Source: Plantibacter sp. PA-3-X8
GTDB lineage: Bacteria; Actinomycetota; Actinomycetes; Actinomycetales; Microbacteriaceae
DNA length: 64,000 nucleotides
Direction: 5' to 3'
Assembly (NCBI RefSeq): GCF_003856975.1
Contig: NZ_CP033107.1
Coordinates: 496,001-560,000, forward strand
In this document: piece after piece, positions 34,704-42,823 of the stretch
Layout of the letters: every line of letters starts with the position of its first letter
How positions within the stretch are numbered: the first letter of the stretch is position 1
Translations under genes and position numbers: made by a program
The notes under the pieces: model-generated
Told to the model about the DNA's origin: nothing
Databases searched by the model: none
What the model saw: only the letters and a program-made list of their open reading frames with translations

Positions 34704-35612
34704 GTGATCCGCAGACCGCGACCGAGCCAGGCGGCGACCGGCGCCCTCCTCGTCCTGGCCGGACTCGTCTGCCAGGAGCTCGGCGCGTCGATCGCGGTCA
34801 CGCTGTTCCCGCAGGTCGGTCCGATCGGCATGGTGACGCTGCGGCTCGTGTTCGCCGCGCTCATCCTGCTGGCCGTCGCCCGCCCGGCCCTGGGCGGACA
34901 CCCGAGGAGCGCCTGGGGATCGGCGGTCGGCTTCGGGCTCGTCCTCGCCGCGATGAACGTCTGCTTCTACCTGGCACTGGACCGCATCCCGCTCGGCCCG
35001 GCGGTGACCCTCGAGATCCTCGGCCCGCTGGCGCTCAGCGTCATCGCGGGTCGTCGATGGACGAGCGCGCTCTGGGCGGGCGTCGCCCTCGTCGGCGTCC
35101 TCCTCCTCGGCGGGGGGCTCCTCCACAGCGGACCGACGGCCGCACTCGACCCGCTCGGCGTCATCCTCGCGCTCGCCGCCGGCGCCCTCTGGATCGGCTA
35201 CATCCTGCTGTCGGCGCGGACGGGGACGGAGTTCCCCGGCTTGAACGGTCTGGCGATCGCCGCCGCTATCGGCGCCCTCGTGACCATCCCGCTCGCCGCG
35301 ACGACCGCCGGCACCGCTTTGTTCGATCCCGTCATCCTCCTGCTCGGGCTGGGTGTCGCCGCACTCTCGTCGGCCGTGCCGTACGCGCTGGAGTTCGTCG
35401 CCCTCCGACGACTCAGCGCCGCGACCTTCTCGATCCTGCTCGCGTCCGCGCCGGCCATCGCCGCGATCGCCGGACTCCTCGTGCTCGGGCAGGAGCTCAC
35501 GACACCGCAGTGGCTCGGCATCGCCTGCGTGGTCGGTGCCGGAATCGGCGCCGTGCTCTCAGCTCGGCGCGGTCGCGCACCCGAGGTGCAGCCGAGCATC
35601 GCGCCGAGCTGA
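34704..35612 (+). CDS. EamA/DMT-family transporter
   Basis: Ten-helix drug/metabolite transporter of 302 aa made of two EamA repeats. The first runs from ALLVLAGLVCQELGASIAVT and the second from GVILALAAGALWIGYILLSA. PYALEFVALRRLSAATFSIL and LVLGQELTTPQWLGI near the end are typical of RhtA-like amino-acid exporters. Probably regulated by the divergent LysR protein. Substrate unknown. Confidence 0.88.
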   Translation: MIRRPRPSQAATGALLVLAGLVCQELGASIAVTLFPQVGPIGMVTLRLVFAALILLAVARPALGGHPRSAWGSAVGFGLVLAAMNVCFYLALDRIPLGPAVTLEILGPLALSVIAGRRWTSALWAGVALVGVLLLGGGLLHSGPTAALDPLGVILALAAGALWIGYILLSARTGTEFPGLNGLAIAAAIGALVTIPLAATTAGTALFDPVILLLGLGVAALSSAVPYALEFVALRRLSAATFSILLASAPAIAAIAGLLVLGQELTTPQWLGIACVVGAGIGAVLSARRGRAPEVQPSIAPS

Positions 35613-35620
35613 TCGTCAGG

Positions 35621-36286
35621 TCAGGAAGCGGCGAAGCGGGCGTGCACCCGGGAGGACACGGTGATGTCCTCCGGCTTCAGGTCGAGGCCGGTATCGCCGG
35701 CGGGTGCGGCGGCCCCGCGCATCATCGGCGCCGCGGTCTGGGTCCCCGAGGTGCGGGTCTCGTCACCCAGCATGCCGGGATCGGCCAGCGCAACAGGCCG
35801 CACGGTGCCCAGCCCGAGGCTCCGCGCGTAGGCGGTCGCGCGGTCCACGGCGTCGCGGACGGCGTTGTGCTGGGCCTCGGCCGTGATGCGGTGCTTCGTC
35901 GCCTCGGTGAGCGCCCACGTGACACCCGTCACCGTGACGCCGTCCTGGACCGCGATCTCCTCGGCCCAGCGGGCCAGCGCCTGGAGGTCGGCGAACTTCA
36001 CCTCGAGCGCGACCGACGCATGGTGCACGAGCGGCAACTGCTTCCCGTCCTTGTTCCACGGCCGCTCACTCCACACCCGCAGCCGGTCGGCCGACCACCA
36101 GGTCACGGCCGACTGCGCGCGGAACTGCTCCGCCGTCTGGCTGAGCGCCCGGTGCAGCGCGGTGGTCCGGGAGACGACGGGCTCACGTTCCGGCCCCTGG
36201 AACCCCGCCGAGATGAGGACGGTCCCACGCTCAGCCGGGTGGTGGTAGTCGAAGCGGCCCTCGACGGTGATGATCGTTTCGCTCAT
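35621..36286 (-). CDS. SIMPL (DUF541) domain protein
   Basis: 221 aa. SIMPL/BP26-like domain from about residue 3 to 185 (ITVEGRFDYHHPAERGTVLI at the start, EAQHNAVRDAVDRATAYARSLG near the end). SIMPL proteins are often exported or lipid-anchored, but no signal peptide is seen here. The C-terminus has a conserved-looking SSRVHARFAAS segment. The ATG at 36286 follows a TAGAGT -10 box by seven bases. Function unknown. Confidence 0.82.
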   Translation of the reverse strand: MSETIITVEGRFDYHHPAERGTVLISAGFQGPEREPVVSRTTALHRALSQTAEQFRAQSAVTWWSADRLRVWSERPWNKDGKQLPLVHHASVALEVKFADLQALARWAEEIAVQDGVTVTGVTWALTEATKHRITAEAQHNAVRDAVDRATAYARSLGLGTVRPVALADPGMLGDETRTSGTQTAAPMMRGAAAPAGDTGLDLKPEDITVSSRVHARFAAS

Positions 36287-36299
36287 ACCCGGCACTCTA
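36287..36299 (-). promoter_or_regulatory. Leaderless-type -10 box of the SIMPL gene
   Basis: Minus-strand TAGAGT (36299-36294), seven bases, then ATG at 36286. Confidence 0.55.
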
Positions 36300-36314
36300 T
36301 CCCGCGACGGCGGC

Positions 36315-36327
36315 TACGCTCTGGACC
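36315..36327 (+). promoter_or_regulatory. Leaderless-type -10 box of the membrane protein at 36328
   Basis: TACGCT at 36315-36320, seven bases, then ATG at 36328. Only about 15 bp separate it from the divergent SIMPL -10 box. Confidence 0.55.
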
Positions 36328-36900
36328 ATGACGGACGGCGGAACCTGGGCGGATCGACGACGTGGACGGCAGCGGGACGCACACGGTCCGGCGGGACGTG
36401 GGCTGCCGCCCGGCGACGTCGAGACGGTCGCGAAGTACCTCAAGGAGCGCGTCCACGCGACCTTCACCGGCCTCGCGATCGTCCTCGTGCTGGCGGCGAA
36501 CGTGGAGCACCACGACGCGCCGGATGCGCTCTTCTCGCTCGTCATCGGCGTGGTCGGCATCACCCTCGCCGGCCTGGTCGCCGAGATGATCGCGCACCTC
36601 GCCGCCCACGGCGCGTTCCCCGACGAGCGCGGGTGGCACTCCATGCTCCGGATCGCGTGGGGCTCGCTCCTCACCGTCGCGACCCCCACCATCCTGCTCG
36701 TGCTCGCCGTGTTCGACGTCATGGAACTCGAGACGTCCCTCCGCGTGTCCGCGATCGTCTACCTCGTCACTCTCGGGCTCAGCGGGTGGGTCGCCGTCCG
36801 GCGCGCCCGGCTGTCCGTCTGGCAACAGCTCATCGCGCTCGCGGCCCTCGTGCTCCTGGGTGTCGTCGTCATCGGCGTGCAGGTCCTGGCTCACGGCTGA
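36328..36900 (+). CDS. Four-helix membrane protein of unknown function
   Basis: 190 aa. A charged N-terminal region of about 45 residues is followed by four hydrophobic helices (about residues 48-62, 68-88, 106-128 and the last near 163-187), with His-rich loops (EHHDAP, AHLAAHG). No known domain is recognised. It is preceded by a leaderless-type promoter and followed by the flavin monooxygenase after 63 bases. Confidence 0.7.
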   Translation: MTDGGTWADRRRGRQRDAHGPAGRGLPPGDVETVAKYLKERVHATFTGLAIVLVLAANVEHHDAPDALFSLVIGVVGITLAGLVAEMIAHLAAHGAFPDERGWHSMLRIAWGSLLTVATPTILLVLAVFDVMELETSLRVSAIVYLVTLGLSGWVAVRRARLSVWQQLIALAALVLLGVVVIGVQVLAHG

Positions 36901-36963
36901 ATCGCGGACGCGAGCTCGGACGCCGTCGGAAATGCCGGAGCGGTCGACGGCGTTGCAGAGCAC

Positions 36964-38127
36964 GTGAGCACTCCGGAGACCGTCGACGTCGTCGTGATCG
37001 GCGCGGGTCAAGCCGGGCTGTCGGCCGCGTACCACCTGCATCGCCGCGGATTCGTCCCGCTGGGCACCACCGAGGCCGCGACCGCAGCACGCACCTTCGT
37101 CGTCCTCGACGCGAACGACGCCCCGGGCGGCGCCTGGCAGCACCGATGGCGGTCGCTCACCATGTCGACCGTCAACGGGATCTACGACCTGCCCGGCATG
37201 CCGAAGCCCGAGCTCGATCCCGCCTCGCCGAGTGTCGACGTCATCCCGCCGTACTTCGCGGCGTTCGAGGAGCGTTTCGCCCTCGCAGTCCGCCGCCCGG
37301 TGCAGGTCCGCGCCGTCCGCCGCGAGGACGACGACCCGCACGGTCGACTCCTCGTCGAGACCGCGGCGAGCGCCGACTCCTCGGGCGCTGACTCTTCTGG
37401 CACCGACTCCCCCGCCGCCGTGTTCCGGGCGCGGGCGGTCGTGAACGCGACGGGCACCTGGACGAAACCGTTCTGGCCCGCGTACCCGGGACGGGAACAC
37501 TTCGCCGGACGCCAGCTGCACGTGGCCGACTACGTCTCCGCTGACGAGTTCCGCGGCCAACGCGTCGTCGTCGTCGGTGCCGGCATCTCGGCCATCCAGC
37601 TGCTCGAGGAGATCTCGCGGGTGGCGGAGACGGTGTGGATGACACGACGCGAACCGGAGTGGGTGGAGGACGACTTCGACACCGCCGCCCGGGTGGAGGC
37701 GATCAAGGGTGTCGAGGAACGCGTGCGCCAAGGCCTCCCACCGGGCAGCGTGATCTCCGTGACGGGGATGCACTGGACGCCGTGGGCGCGAGCGGCCGAG
37801 GCGCGCGGTGTCCTGGTGCGTCAGCCGATGTTCCGCCGCATCGAGGAGCACGGGGTCGTCCTCGCCGACGGCTCGTTCCTCCCGGTCGACGCCATCCTCT
37901 GGGCCACCGGGTTCCGAGCGGCGCTCGACCACCTCGCACCGCTCGGCATCCGACTGCCCGGGGGCGGTATCCGGATCGACGGCACCAGGGCGGCCGACGA
38001 GCCGCGGGTGCACCTCATCGGGTACGGCCCCTCAGCGTCGACGGTCGGCGCGAACCGGGCCGGGCGGGCGGCGGTCATGGCGATCCTCGCCGACCTCGAC
38101 GCCGCCGTCCCTGTCTCACACCGCTGA
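36964..38127 (+). CDS. Flavin-containing monooxygenase-like NAD(P)/FAD oxidoreductase
   Basis: 387 aa. FAD motif VVIGAGQAGLSAAYHL (about residues 10-25), GGAWQHRW, a second nucleotide motif VVVVGAGISAIQLLEEIS (about 200-217), and ATGF near 318. This is the layout of FMO/Baeyer-Villiger-type enzymes such as CzcO-like proteins. Residues about 134-150 are a Ser/Ala/Asp-rich loop. GTG start without a clear Shine-Dalgarno. It ends five bases before the convergent EamA gene. Substrate unknown. Confidence 0.87.
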   Translation: MSTPETVDVVVIGAGQAGLSAAYHLHRRGFVPLGTTEAATAARTFVVLDANDAPGGAWQHRWRSLTMSTVNGIYDLPGMPKPELDPASPSVDVIPPYFAAFEERFALAVRRPVQVRAVRREDDDPHGRLLVETAASADSSGADSSGTDSPAAVFRARAVVNATGTWTKPFWPAYPGREHFAGRQLHVADYVSADEFRGQRVVVVGAGISAIQLLEEISRVAETVWMTRREPEWVEDDFDTAARVEAIKGVEERVRQGLPPGSVISVTGMHWTPWARAAEARGVLVRQPMFRRIEEHGVVLADGSFLPVDAILWATGFRAALDHLAPLGIRLPGGGIRIDGTRAADEPRVHLIGYGPSASTVGANRAGRAAVMAILADLDAAVPVSHR

Positions 38128-38132
38128 CCCCG

Positions 38133-39068
38133 TCACTGCACCGCGACGGGGATCGGCACGGCGGGAGCCCGCTCGGAGCGCACGAAGCCGATCCCGAGCA
38201 GGATGCAGACTCCACCGAGGAGCTGCGCGAGCGACAGCTGCTCCCCCAGGAGGATCCAGGCGAACCCGGTCGCCGCGACCACCTCGAGGAGGCCCGCGAA
38301 GGAGGCCAGTCGGGAGCCGAGCATCTGACTCGCGGTGATGCTCGCCGCATAGGCGACGGCCGTCGACACCACCCCGACGAACAGGAGCGGCACCCACCAC
38401 ACGACGTCGGTGCCGAGCACCGTGACGTCGGCGTCGGAGGTCGTGAACGGCACGCCGACGAGCCCCGCGAGCCACAGACTGAGCGCCCCGATGAGCAGAC
38501 CGATGGCGGCGAACGCCACCGGAGGCAACCCCTTCGCCGGCCGCGCTGAGATGACGTAGTACGCGGCGCAGCCCACCATCGCGAGGATGGCGAACAGCAG
38601 GCCGACCGGGTCGAGCGTCGAGCCACCGCTCGGAGCGACGACGAGCACGAGCCCGACGAGCGACACGACGGAGCCGACGAGCACGACCGTCGCAGGACGA
38701 CGTCGGGTCAGCACCCATGCGACGGCGACGAGCAGCAGCGGTGCCATGTACTCGACGAGGATCGCGGTCCCGACGGCGATGGTCTGCAGCGCCGCGAAGT
38801 AGACGAGCTGCGTCGCCGCCACCCCGATGAGGCCCATGCCGAGCAGTCGCCAGCGTCCACGCCAGACCGCGTCCCAGCGACCGCGGAGCGCGATGAGGGC
38901 GAACGGGGCGAGCACCAGGCCACCGATCAGGGCACGGACGGTGACCGCGGCAGCGGGACTCCACCCCGATGCGAGCACCGGTTTGATGAATGCTCCGGAG
39001 GTGCCGAACGCGACCGCGGCGAGTACCGCGACGAGCAGACCGACCGTGGTCGAGGACGTGTGCTTCAT
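38133..39068 (-). CDS. EamA/DMT-family transporter
   Basis: Ten-helix drug/metabolite transporter of 311 aa with two EamA repeats. The first starts LLVAVLAAVAFGTSGAFIKP and the second starts LLFAILAMVGCAAYYVISA. The ATG at 39068 has GGAG upstream; the frame is open to 39497, but that part is antisense to the CGNR gene. Divergent from the CGNR protein around a TACTCTC/GAGAGTA palindrome, so it is probably that protein's target. Substrate unknown. Confidence 0.88.
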   Translation of the reverse strand: MKHTSSTTVGLLVAVLAAVAFGTSGAFIKPVLASGWSPAAAVTVRALIGGLVLAPFALIALRGRWDAVWRGRWRLLGMGLIGVAATQLVYFAALQTIAVGTAILVEYMAPLLLVAVAWVLTRRRPATVVLVGSVVSLVGLVLVVAPSGGSTLDPVGLLFAILAMVGCAAYYVISARPAKGLPPVAFAAIGLLIGALSLWLAGLVGVPFTTSDADVTVLGTDVVWWVPLLFVGVVSTAVAYAASITASQMLGSRLASFAGLLEVVAATGFAWILLGEQLSLAQLLGGVCILLGIGFVRSERAPAVPIPVAVQ

Positions 39069-39131
39069 GGGTGTCTCCAGCTGCCGCGAGTGGGGCCGGC
39101 AGAAGAGGTGGACGCCCGGCTGAGATGAAGC

Positions 39132-39148
39132 TACTCTCGGAGAGAGTA
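39132..39148. promoter_or_regulatory. Palindromic operator between EamA and CGNR genes
   Basis: TACTCTC-GGA-GAGAGTA is a perfect palindrome with 7-bp arms. It sits directly before the AAGGAG and TTG start of the CGNR gene. Each arm contains a TACTCT that could be a -10 box on its strand. Confidence 0.6.
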
Positions 39149-39158
39149 AGGAGTCAAC

Positions 39159-39722
39159 TTGCATTTTGCCCCTGACACCGAGGATGCGCTGCTCTTCGCC
39201 GCGCTGCTCGTGAACACCCGCGCATCGGCGTCCCGGAGCGGACTCGACGAGCTCGCGACACCGCCACAACTCGTCGAGCTCCTGCGGGTCATTCGGTACT
39301 CGGGTCGGGTCGACGGCGATGAGCCCGAGCGGACCGCGGTGGCCAGGCTCCGGGAACGGATCCACGCACTCTGGGCCTCCGACGCGGACGCCCCGGACAC
39401 CCGCGACCGCGCCGTCACCGAGATCAACGCGATGCTCCGGGAGTCCGCCGCGCTCCCCCAGCTGCGCCGCCACGACGGCTTCGACTGGCACCTCCACGCC
39501 ACCGAGTTCGACGCACCGCTCGTCGACCGCGTCCAGACCGAGATCGCCATGGCACTCGTCGACGTCGTCCGGTCCGACGCCTGGGACCGCCTGCGGCTCT
39601 GCGCCGCCGAGGATTGCGACGGCCTGCTCGTCGACCTGTCCCGCAACGGTTCGAAACGCTACTGCTCCGTCCGCTGCAGCAACCGCGTCAACACGATCGC
39701 GTTCCGCGCGCGGGCGCAGTAG
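39159..39722 (+). CDS. CGNR zinc-finger / ABATE-domain protein
   Basis: 187 aa. N-terminal ABATE-like domain (about residues 5-125; LLVNTRASASRSGLDELATP, RLRERIHALWA). The C-terminal zinc finger has CAAEDCDGLLVDLSRNGSKR and then YCSVRCSNR. The four zinc cysteines are kept, while the eponymous CGNR is CSNR. Family members are presumed transcription factors. TTG start at 39159, with AAGGAG five bases upstream. The operator palindrome immediately before it suggests autoregulation and control of the EamA gene. Confidence 0.85.
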   Translation: MHFAPDTEDALLFAALLVNTRASASRSGLDELATPPQLVELLRVIRYSGRVDGDEPERTAVARLRERIHALWASDADAPDTRDRAVTEINAMLRESAALPQLRRHDGFDWHLHATEFDAPLVDRVQTEIAMALVDVVRSDAWDRLRLCAAEDCDGLLVDLSRNGSKRYCSVRCSNRVNTIAFRARAQ

Positions 39723-39748
39723 CGGTCGTCAGCAGGCCCGGACGACGC

Positions 39749-40300
39749 TCACGACCGCGCGCTCGTCACATCCCAGAGATGGTGCACCGGGTCGTGGATG
39801 AAGTAGCGGCCGAGGGTCTCGGTCGTGAAGCGCGCGCCGTCGCTCCGTCGACCCGTCCGCGTGAGCGCCTCGTCCGGTACCCGCTCGAACGCTGCCGCGA
39901 GCACCGTCGCGGCCTCGACCAGCTCCGCCGACACCCGGTTCGGGTCCTGCTCGCCGTAGCGCTCCTCGAGAGCCGTCGCGTCCTGGTCCCAGTTCTCGAA
40001 CGCGGGATCGTCTTCGTCGAGGACGAGCCGCAGCCGGACGTCGAAGATGCGGAACACGTCCCGCACGTGGGCCGCGTACTCGAGCGGCGACCAGGTCTGC
40101 GGGTCGGGCCGCTCCCGGACGTCGGCACGCTCCAGCACCGCCGGCCACGCGGCGGCGTTCTCCAGGATCAACCCGGGGAGGTCCCGGAACCCGAACCGCG
40201 ACGTGTCCATCCCGCACTCGGGACAGGCGCGCTCGAGGACCCAGGTCCAGTTCTTCGTGTCCGGGACGATGGTGTCGTCCTCGGGGGTGTTCGTCGTCAT
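39749..40300 (-). CDS. DinB-family protein
   Basis: 183 aa. DinB/MDMPI four-helix fold with the conserved metal-ligand pattern: TWSPLEYAAHVRDVFRIFDV supplies the first His (about residue 79), and FIHDPVHHLWDV near the C-terminus supplies the others. A CPECG motif at about residues 26-30 is an unusual addition that could bind a further metal. Such enzymes act as thiol-dependent transferases using mycothiol or bacillithiol. The ATG at 40300 follows a TAGAGT -10 box by six bases. Confidence 0.85.
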   Translation of the reverse strand: MTTNTPEDDTIVPDTKNWTWVLERACPECGMDTSRFGFRDLPGLILENAAAWPAVLERADVRERPDPQTWSPLEYAAHVRDVFRIFDVRLRLVLDEDDPAFENWDQDATALEERYGEQDPNRVSAELVEAATVLAAAFERVPDEALTRTGRRSDGARFTTETLGRYFIHDPVHHLWDVTSARS

Positions 40301-40312
40301 GGGTTCACTCTA
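40301..40312 (-). promoter_or_regulatory. Leaderless-type -10 box of the DinB gene
   Basis: Minus-strand TAGAGT (40312-40307), six bases, then ATG at 40300. Confidence 0.6.
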
Positions 40313-40406
40313 GGAAGCGGCACGGCCCAGCGCCCTCGCGAAAGCGTCATCGTGCCGCGATCCGCCGCCACGCTCACCCGCTGGCGGCACCGTGCCGATG
40401 CCTCCG

Positions 40407-41705
40407 CTACCCGGCGGGGGCGACCGGCGGGGCGCACACCATCGCCGAGGCGGCGAGCTGCTCCGCCATCTGCTGCCCGGACCACGGGAGTGCGATCTCG
40501 GGGGCCTTCTGGCCGCTCGCCGGTGCCGCCTTCGCACCGATCGAGGCGAGCTGCATCGCGAGCGTCTGCGCGAAGCCCGCACCGAGCGTCGAGTTGTTGA
40601 GCATGACGACGACCGTCAGTCCGGAGGTCGGGTCGGAGAAGGCCGCCGAGAGCGAGCCGGGGATCGCGCCGGCCTGCCCCCGGAGGGGACCGACCTGCAA
40701 CCCGCCCACACCGAAGCTCTTCCAGGTCGGCTCAGCCTCGCCGAGCGAGACGGGGTCCTTCCACTGCTTCTTGAAGGTGCTGTCGTTCAGCAGCGAGCCG
40801 GACGCGAATGATTGGGTGAACTTCCGCAGATCGTCGACCGAGGAGACGACGCCACCGGCGGTCCACACCATCGAGGGCGACAGCTCGGTCTCGTCCGTCG
40901 GTGCGTCGCACTGGTAGGTGCCGTCCGCGATGCGCGGCGTCAGGTACCCCTTGGGATGCGACCCCGGAAGCTCGACGGTGGAGGCGTCGGGGAAGCTGGA
41001 CTTCGACATGCCGAGCGGCGAGAAGACGTAGTGGTCGTACAGGGACTGCCAGGACTGACCGGTCAGCTCCTCGAGCGCCATGCCGAGCAGGATGTACCCG
41101 GTGTCGCTCGAACCGAAGAGTGCCCCCGGAGCCGTCCGGGTCCCGCTCGCGAGGCCGTTCGCGAGGATCTCGGCCATCGACCAGTTGCGGGTCGGGTTGG
41201 TGGTGAACTGGGTGTTGAGCGCGGGCGTGTAGGTACCGAGCCCCGACGTGCCCTGGCACAGCTGCTGGTAGGTGATGCCCTCGATGCCCTGAACCTGCGG
41301 GAGCGTCTTGTGGACCTGGTCGGTGAGCTTGATCTTGCCCTCGTCGACGAGCTCGAGGAGCACGGTGCAGGTCATCGGGCGCGTGGTGTCGCCGATGCGG
41401 TAGACCATGGACGGGTCCATCTTGGTCTTGCCACCCGGCTCGGTCGTGCCGACGCCGGCCGTGAAGCTCCCGGCCCACGGCGCCCAGACGCCGACGATGG
41501 CGCCGGAGGATCCGGACTGGGCGACAGCGGCCTCGACCGCCGCCGTGATGGCGTCGGTCGTGTCGCTCGCGAGCGTGCCGCTGACCTGGTCGGGGAAGTC
41601 GGTGTCGGACACCGAGGGGCCCGAGCAGCCGACGAGCACCGTCGCGAGGGTCGCCGCGGTAAGGAGTGCGGCGAGACGCCGGCGCCTCGGAGCTGTTGCA
41701 GTCAA
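40407..41705 (-). CDS. Beta-lactamase/DD-peptidase-fold lipoprotein with degenerate active site
   Basis: 432 aa from a TTG at 41705, with AGGGGG about seven bases upstream. Lipoprotein signal AALLTAATLATVLVGC. The fold of class C beta-lactamase/D-Ala-D-Ala carboxypeptidases is clear: LLELVDEGKIKLTDQVHKTL, ITYQQLCQGTSGLGTY, SDTGYILLGMALEELTG, AGGVVSSVDDLRKFTQSF. But the Ser-x-x-Lys of the usual GSVTK is GDTTR, and the Tyr-x-Asn of YSNTGY is SSDTGY. The catalytic Ser, Lys and Tyr are thus all replaced. Probably a non-catalytic wall-binding or sensor lipoprotein. Confidence 0.85.
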   Translation of the reverse strand: MTATAPRRRRLAALLTAATLATVLVGCSGPSVSDTDFPDQVSGTLASDTTDAITAAVEAAVAQSGSSGAIVGVWAPWAGSFTAGVGTTEPGGKTKMDPSMVYRIGDTTRPMTCTVLLELVDEGKIKLTDQVHKTLPQVQGIEGITYQQLCQGTSGLGTYTPALNTQFTTNPTRNWSMAEILANGLASGTRTAPGALFGSSDTGYILLGMALEELTGQSWQSLYDHYVFSPLGMSKSSFPDASTVELPGSHPKGYLTPRIADGTYQCDAPTDETELSPSMVWTAGGVVSSVDDLRKFTQSFASGSLLNDSTFKKQWKDPVSLGEAEPTWKSFGVGGLQVGPLRGQAGAIPGSLSAAFSDPTSGLTVVVMLNNSTLGAGFAQTLAMQLASIGAKAAPASGQKAPEIALPWSGQQMAEQLAASAMVCAPPVAPAG

Positions 41706-41833
41706 GTCATCCCCCTGATGAGCGGCCTGCGGAGCTGCAGACTGTTCCCGATTGTAACCGGGCGCGGCTGAGAGCTGCGGTCGCACGCCGCGTGCCGGTC
41801 ACTCGGGCGGCGGACCTGGTGCGGGGCCCGTCG

Positions 41834-42823
41834 ATGGTGTTCCCTGGAGAGGTGACCTCGAACGCCTTCCCCCAGACCACCGTCGACGCCGTCCTGGCAC
41901 ACATGAACGGCGACCACCCCGACGACAACGTGCTCATCGTGCGCGCCTTCCTGGAACCGGCAGCCGAAGCCGCCACCATGATCGCGCTGGACGGGACGGG
42001 TGGCGAGTGGACCTGGACGGTCGACGGCACCGCCGCGGGTGGGCGGGTGCCCTGGCCCGCCGGCACCATCACCGAGCGCGGCGAGATCCGACGCGAGGTC
42101 GTCGCACTCTACGACGCCGCGTGCGCCCGTCTGGGCGTGGAGCCACGCCCGCACGACTGGGCGACGGCCGCCCTCGGCCGTCGACCGCCGATGACCACCT
42201 CAGGTGACCAAACCGTCGACGCCCGCACCTCCGAACTCCTCAACGCCCCGAGACGATTCGCGGCACGAAGGATCAGGAGGCATTCCCATGCGTCATTCAC
42301 CCAACCGTCTGCTCGCGACCGTCTTCGGCGCGGTCTACGTGGTCGTCGGACTCCTCGGCGGGATCGTCGCGGGCGGCCTGCCGTTCCTCACCACCGAGGG
42401 CGGTCTCCTCCTCGGGGTCTTCGAGGTCAACCCGCTGCACAACATCGCGCACGTCCTCATCGGCGCGGCACTGCTCATCGCCGGGCTCTCGAACGTCGTC
42501 GCAGCCAAGACCGTCAACACGGTGATCGGCGGGTTCTACCTCCTGCTCGGTGTCGTCGGATTCTTCATCGTGGGCTCCGCGCTCAACATCCTCGCGCTCA
42601 ACACGGCCGACCACTTCCTCCACCTCGCGAGCGCCGTGGTGCTGCTCGGTGCCGGACTGGCTGCGGACAAGCGCACGCACCGGGTGGCGACGGCCTGACA
42701 TGTCGCTCTCCGTCGAGCGTCAGGACGTCCGAGCGGGAGGCGACACCGCGGTCCGCACCGGTACGACGTCGATCTCGAACAGCCTGCTCGCGATGTGCGC
42801 GCTCGGCGCCGGTCTCGTGCTGA
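41834..42823 (+). CDS. DUF2470 protein; no in-frame stop until 42823 (possible frameshift)
   Basis: Residues about 14-120 match DUF2470, a domain linked to heme-utilisation proteins (VLAHMNGDHPDDNVLIVRAF, VPWPAGTITERGEIRREVVA, LYDAACARLGVEPRPHDW). A normal protein would end near 42160-42210. Here the frame stays open to 42823, overlapping all of the next gene and the start of the one after, and that part reads as arginine-rich shadow. Stops at 42192 and 42205 lie in other frames, so a one-base indel is likely. The start is uncertain: ATG 41834 or GTG 41852. Confidence 0.55.
   Translation: MVFPGEVTSNAFPQTTVDAVLAHMNGDHPDDNVLIVRAFLEPAAEAATMIALDGTGGEWTWTVDGTAAGGRVPWPAGTITERGEIRREVVALYDAACARLGVEPRPHDWATAALGRRPPMTTSGDQTVDARTSELLNAPRRFAARRIRRHSHASFTQPSARDRLRRGLRGRRTPRRDRRGRPAVPHHRGRSPPRGLRGQPAAQHRARPHRRGTAHRRALERRRSQDRQHGDRRVLPPARCRRILHRGLRAQHPRAQHGRPLPPPRERRGAARCRTGCGQAHAPGGDGLTCRSPSSVRTSEREATPRSAPVRRRSRTACSRCARSAPVSC
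42288..42698 (+). CDS. DUF4383 membrane protein
   Basis: 136 aa, four hydrophobic helices (LLATVFGAVYVVVGLLGGIV first), with the family hallmark VNPLHNIAHVLIGAALL and a second NTADHFLHLASAVVLLGAG. Conserved histidines at helix ends suggest metal or proton contacts, but the function is unknown. AGGAGG lies nine bases before the ATG. It is followed after one base by the next membrane protein gene. Confidence 0.88.
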   Translation: MRHSPNRLLATVFGAVYVVVGLLGGIVAGGLPFLTTEGGLLLGVFEVNPLHNIAHVLIGAALLIAGLSNVVAAKTVNTVIGGFYLLLGVVGFFIVGSALNILALNTADHFLHLASAVVLLGAGLAADKRTHRVATA

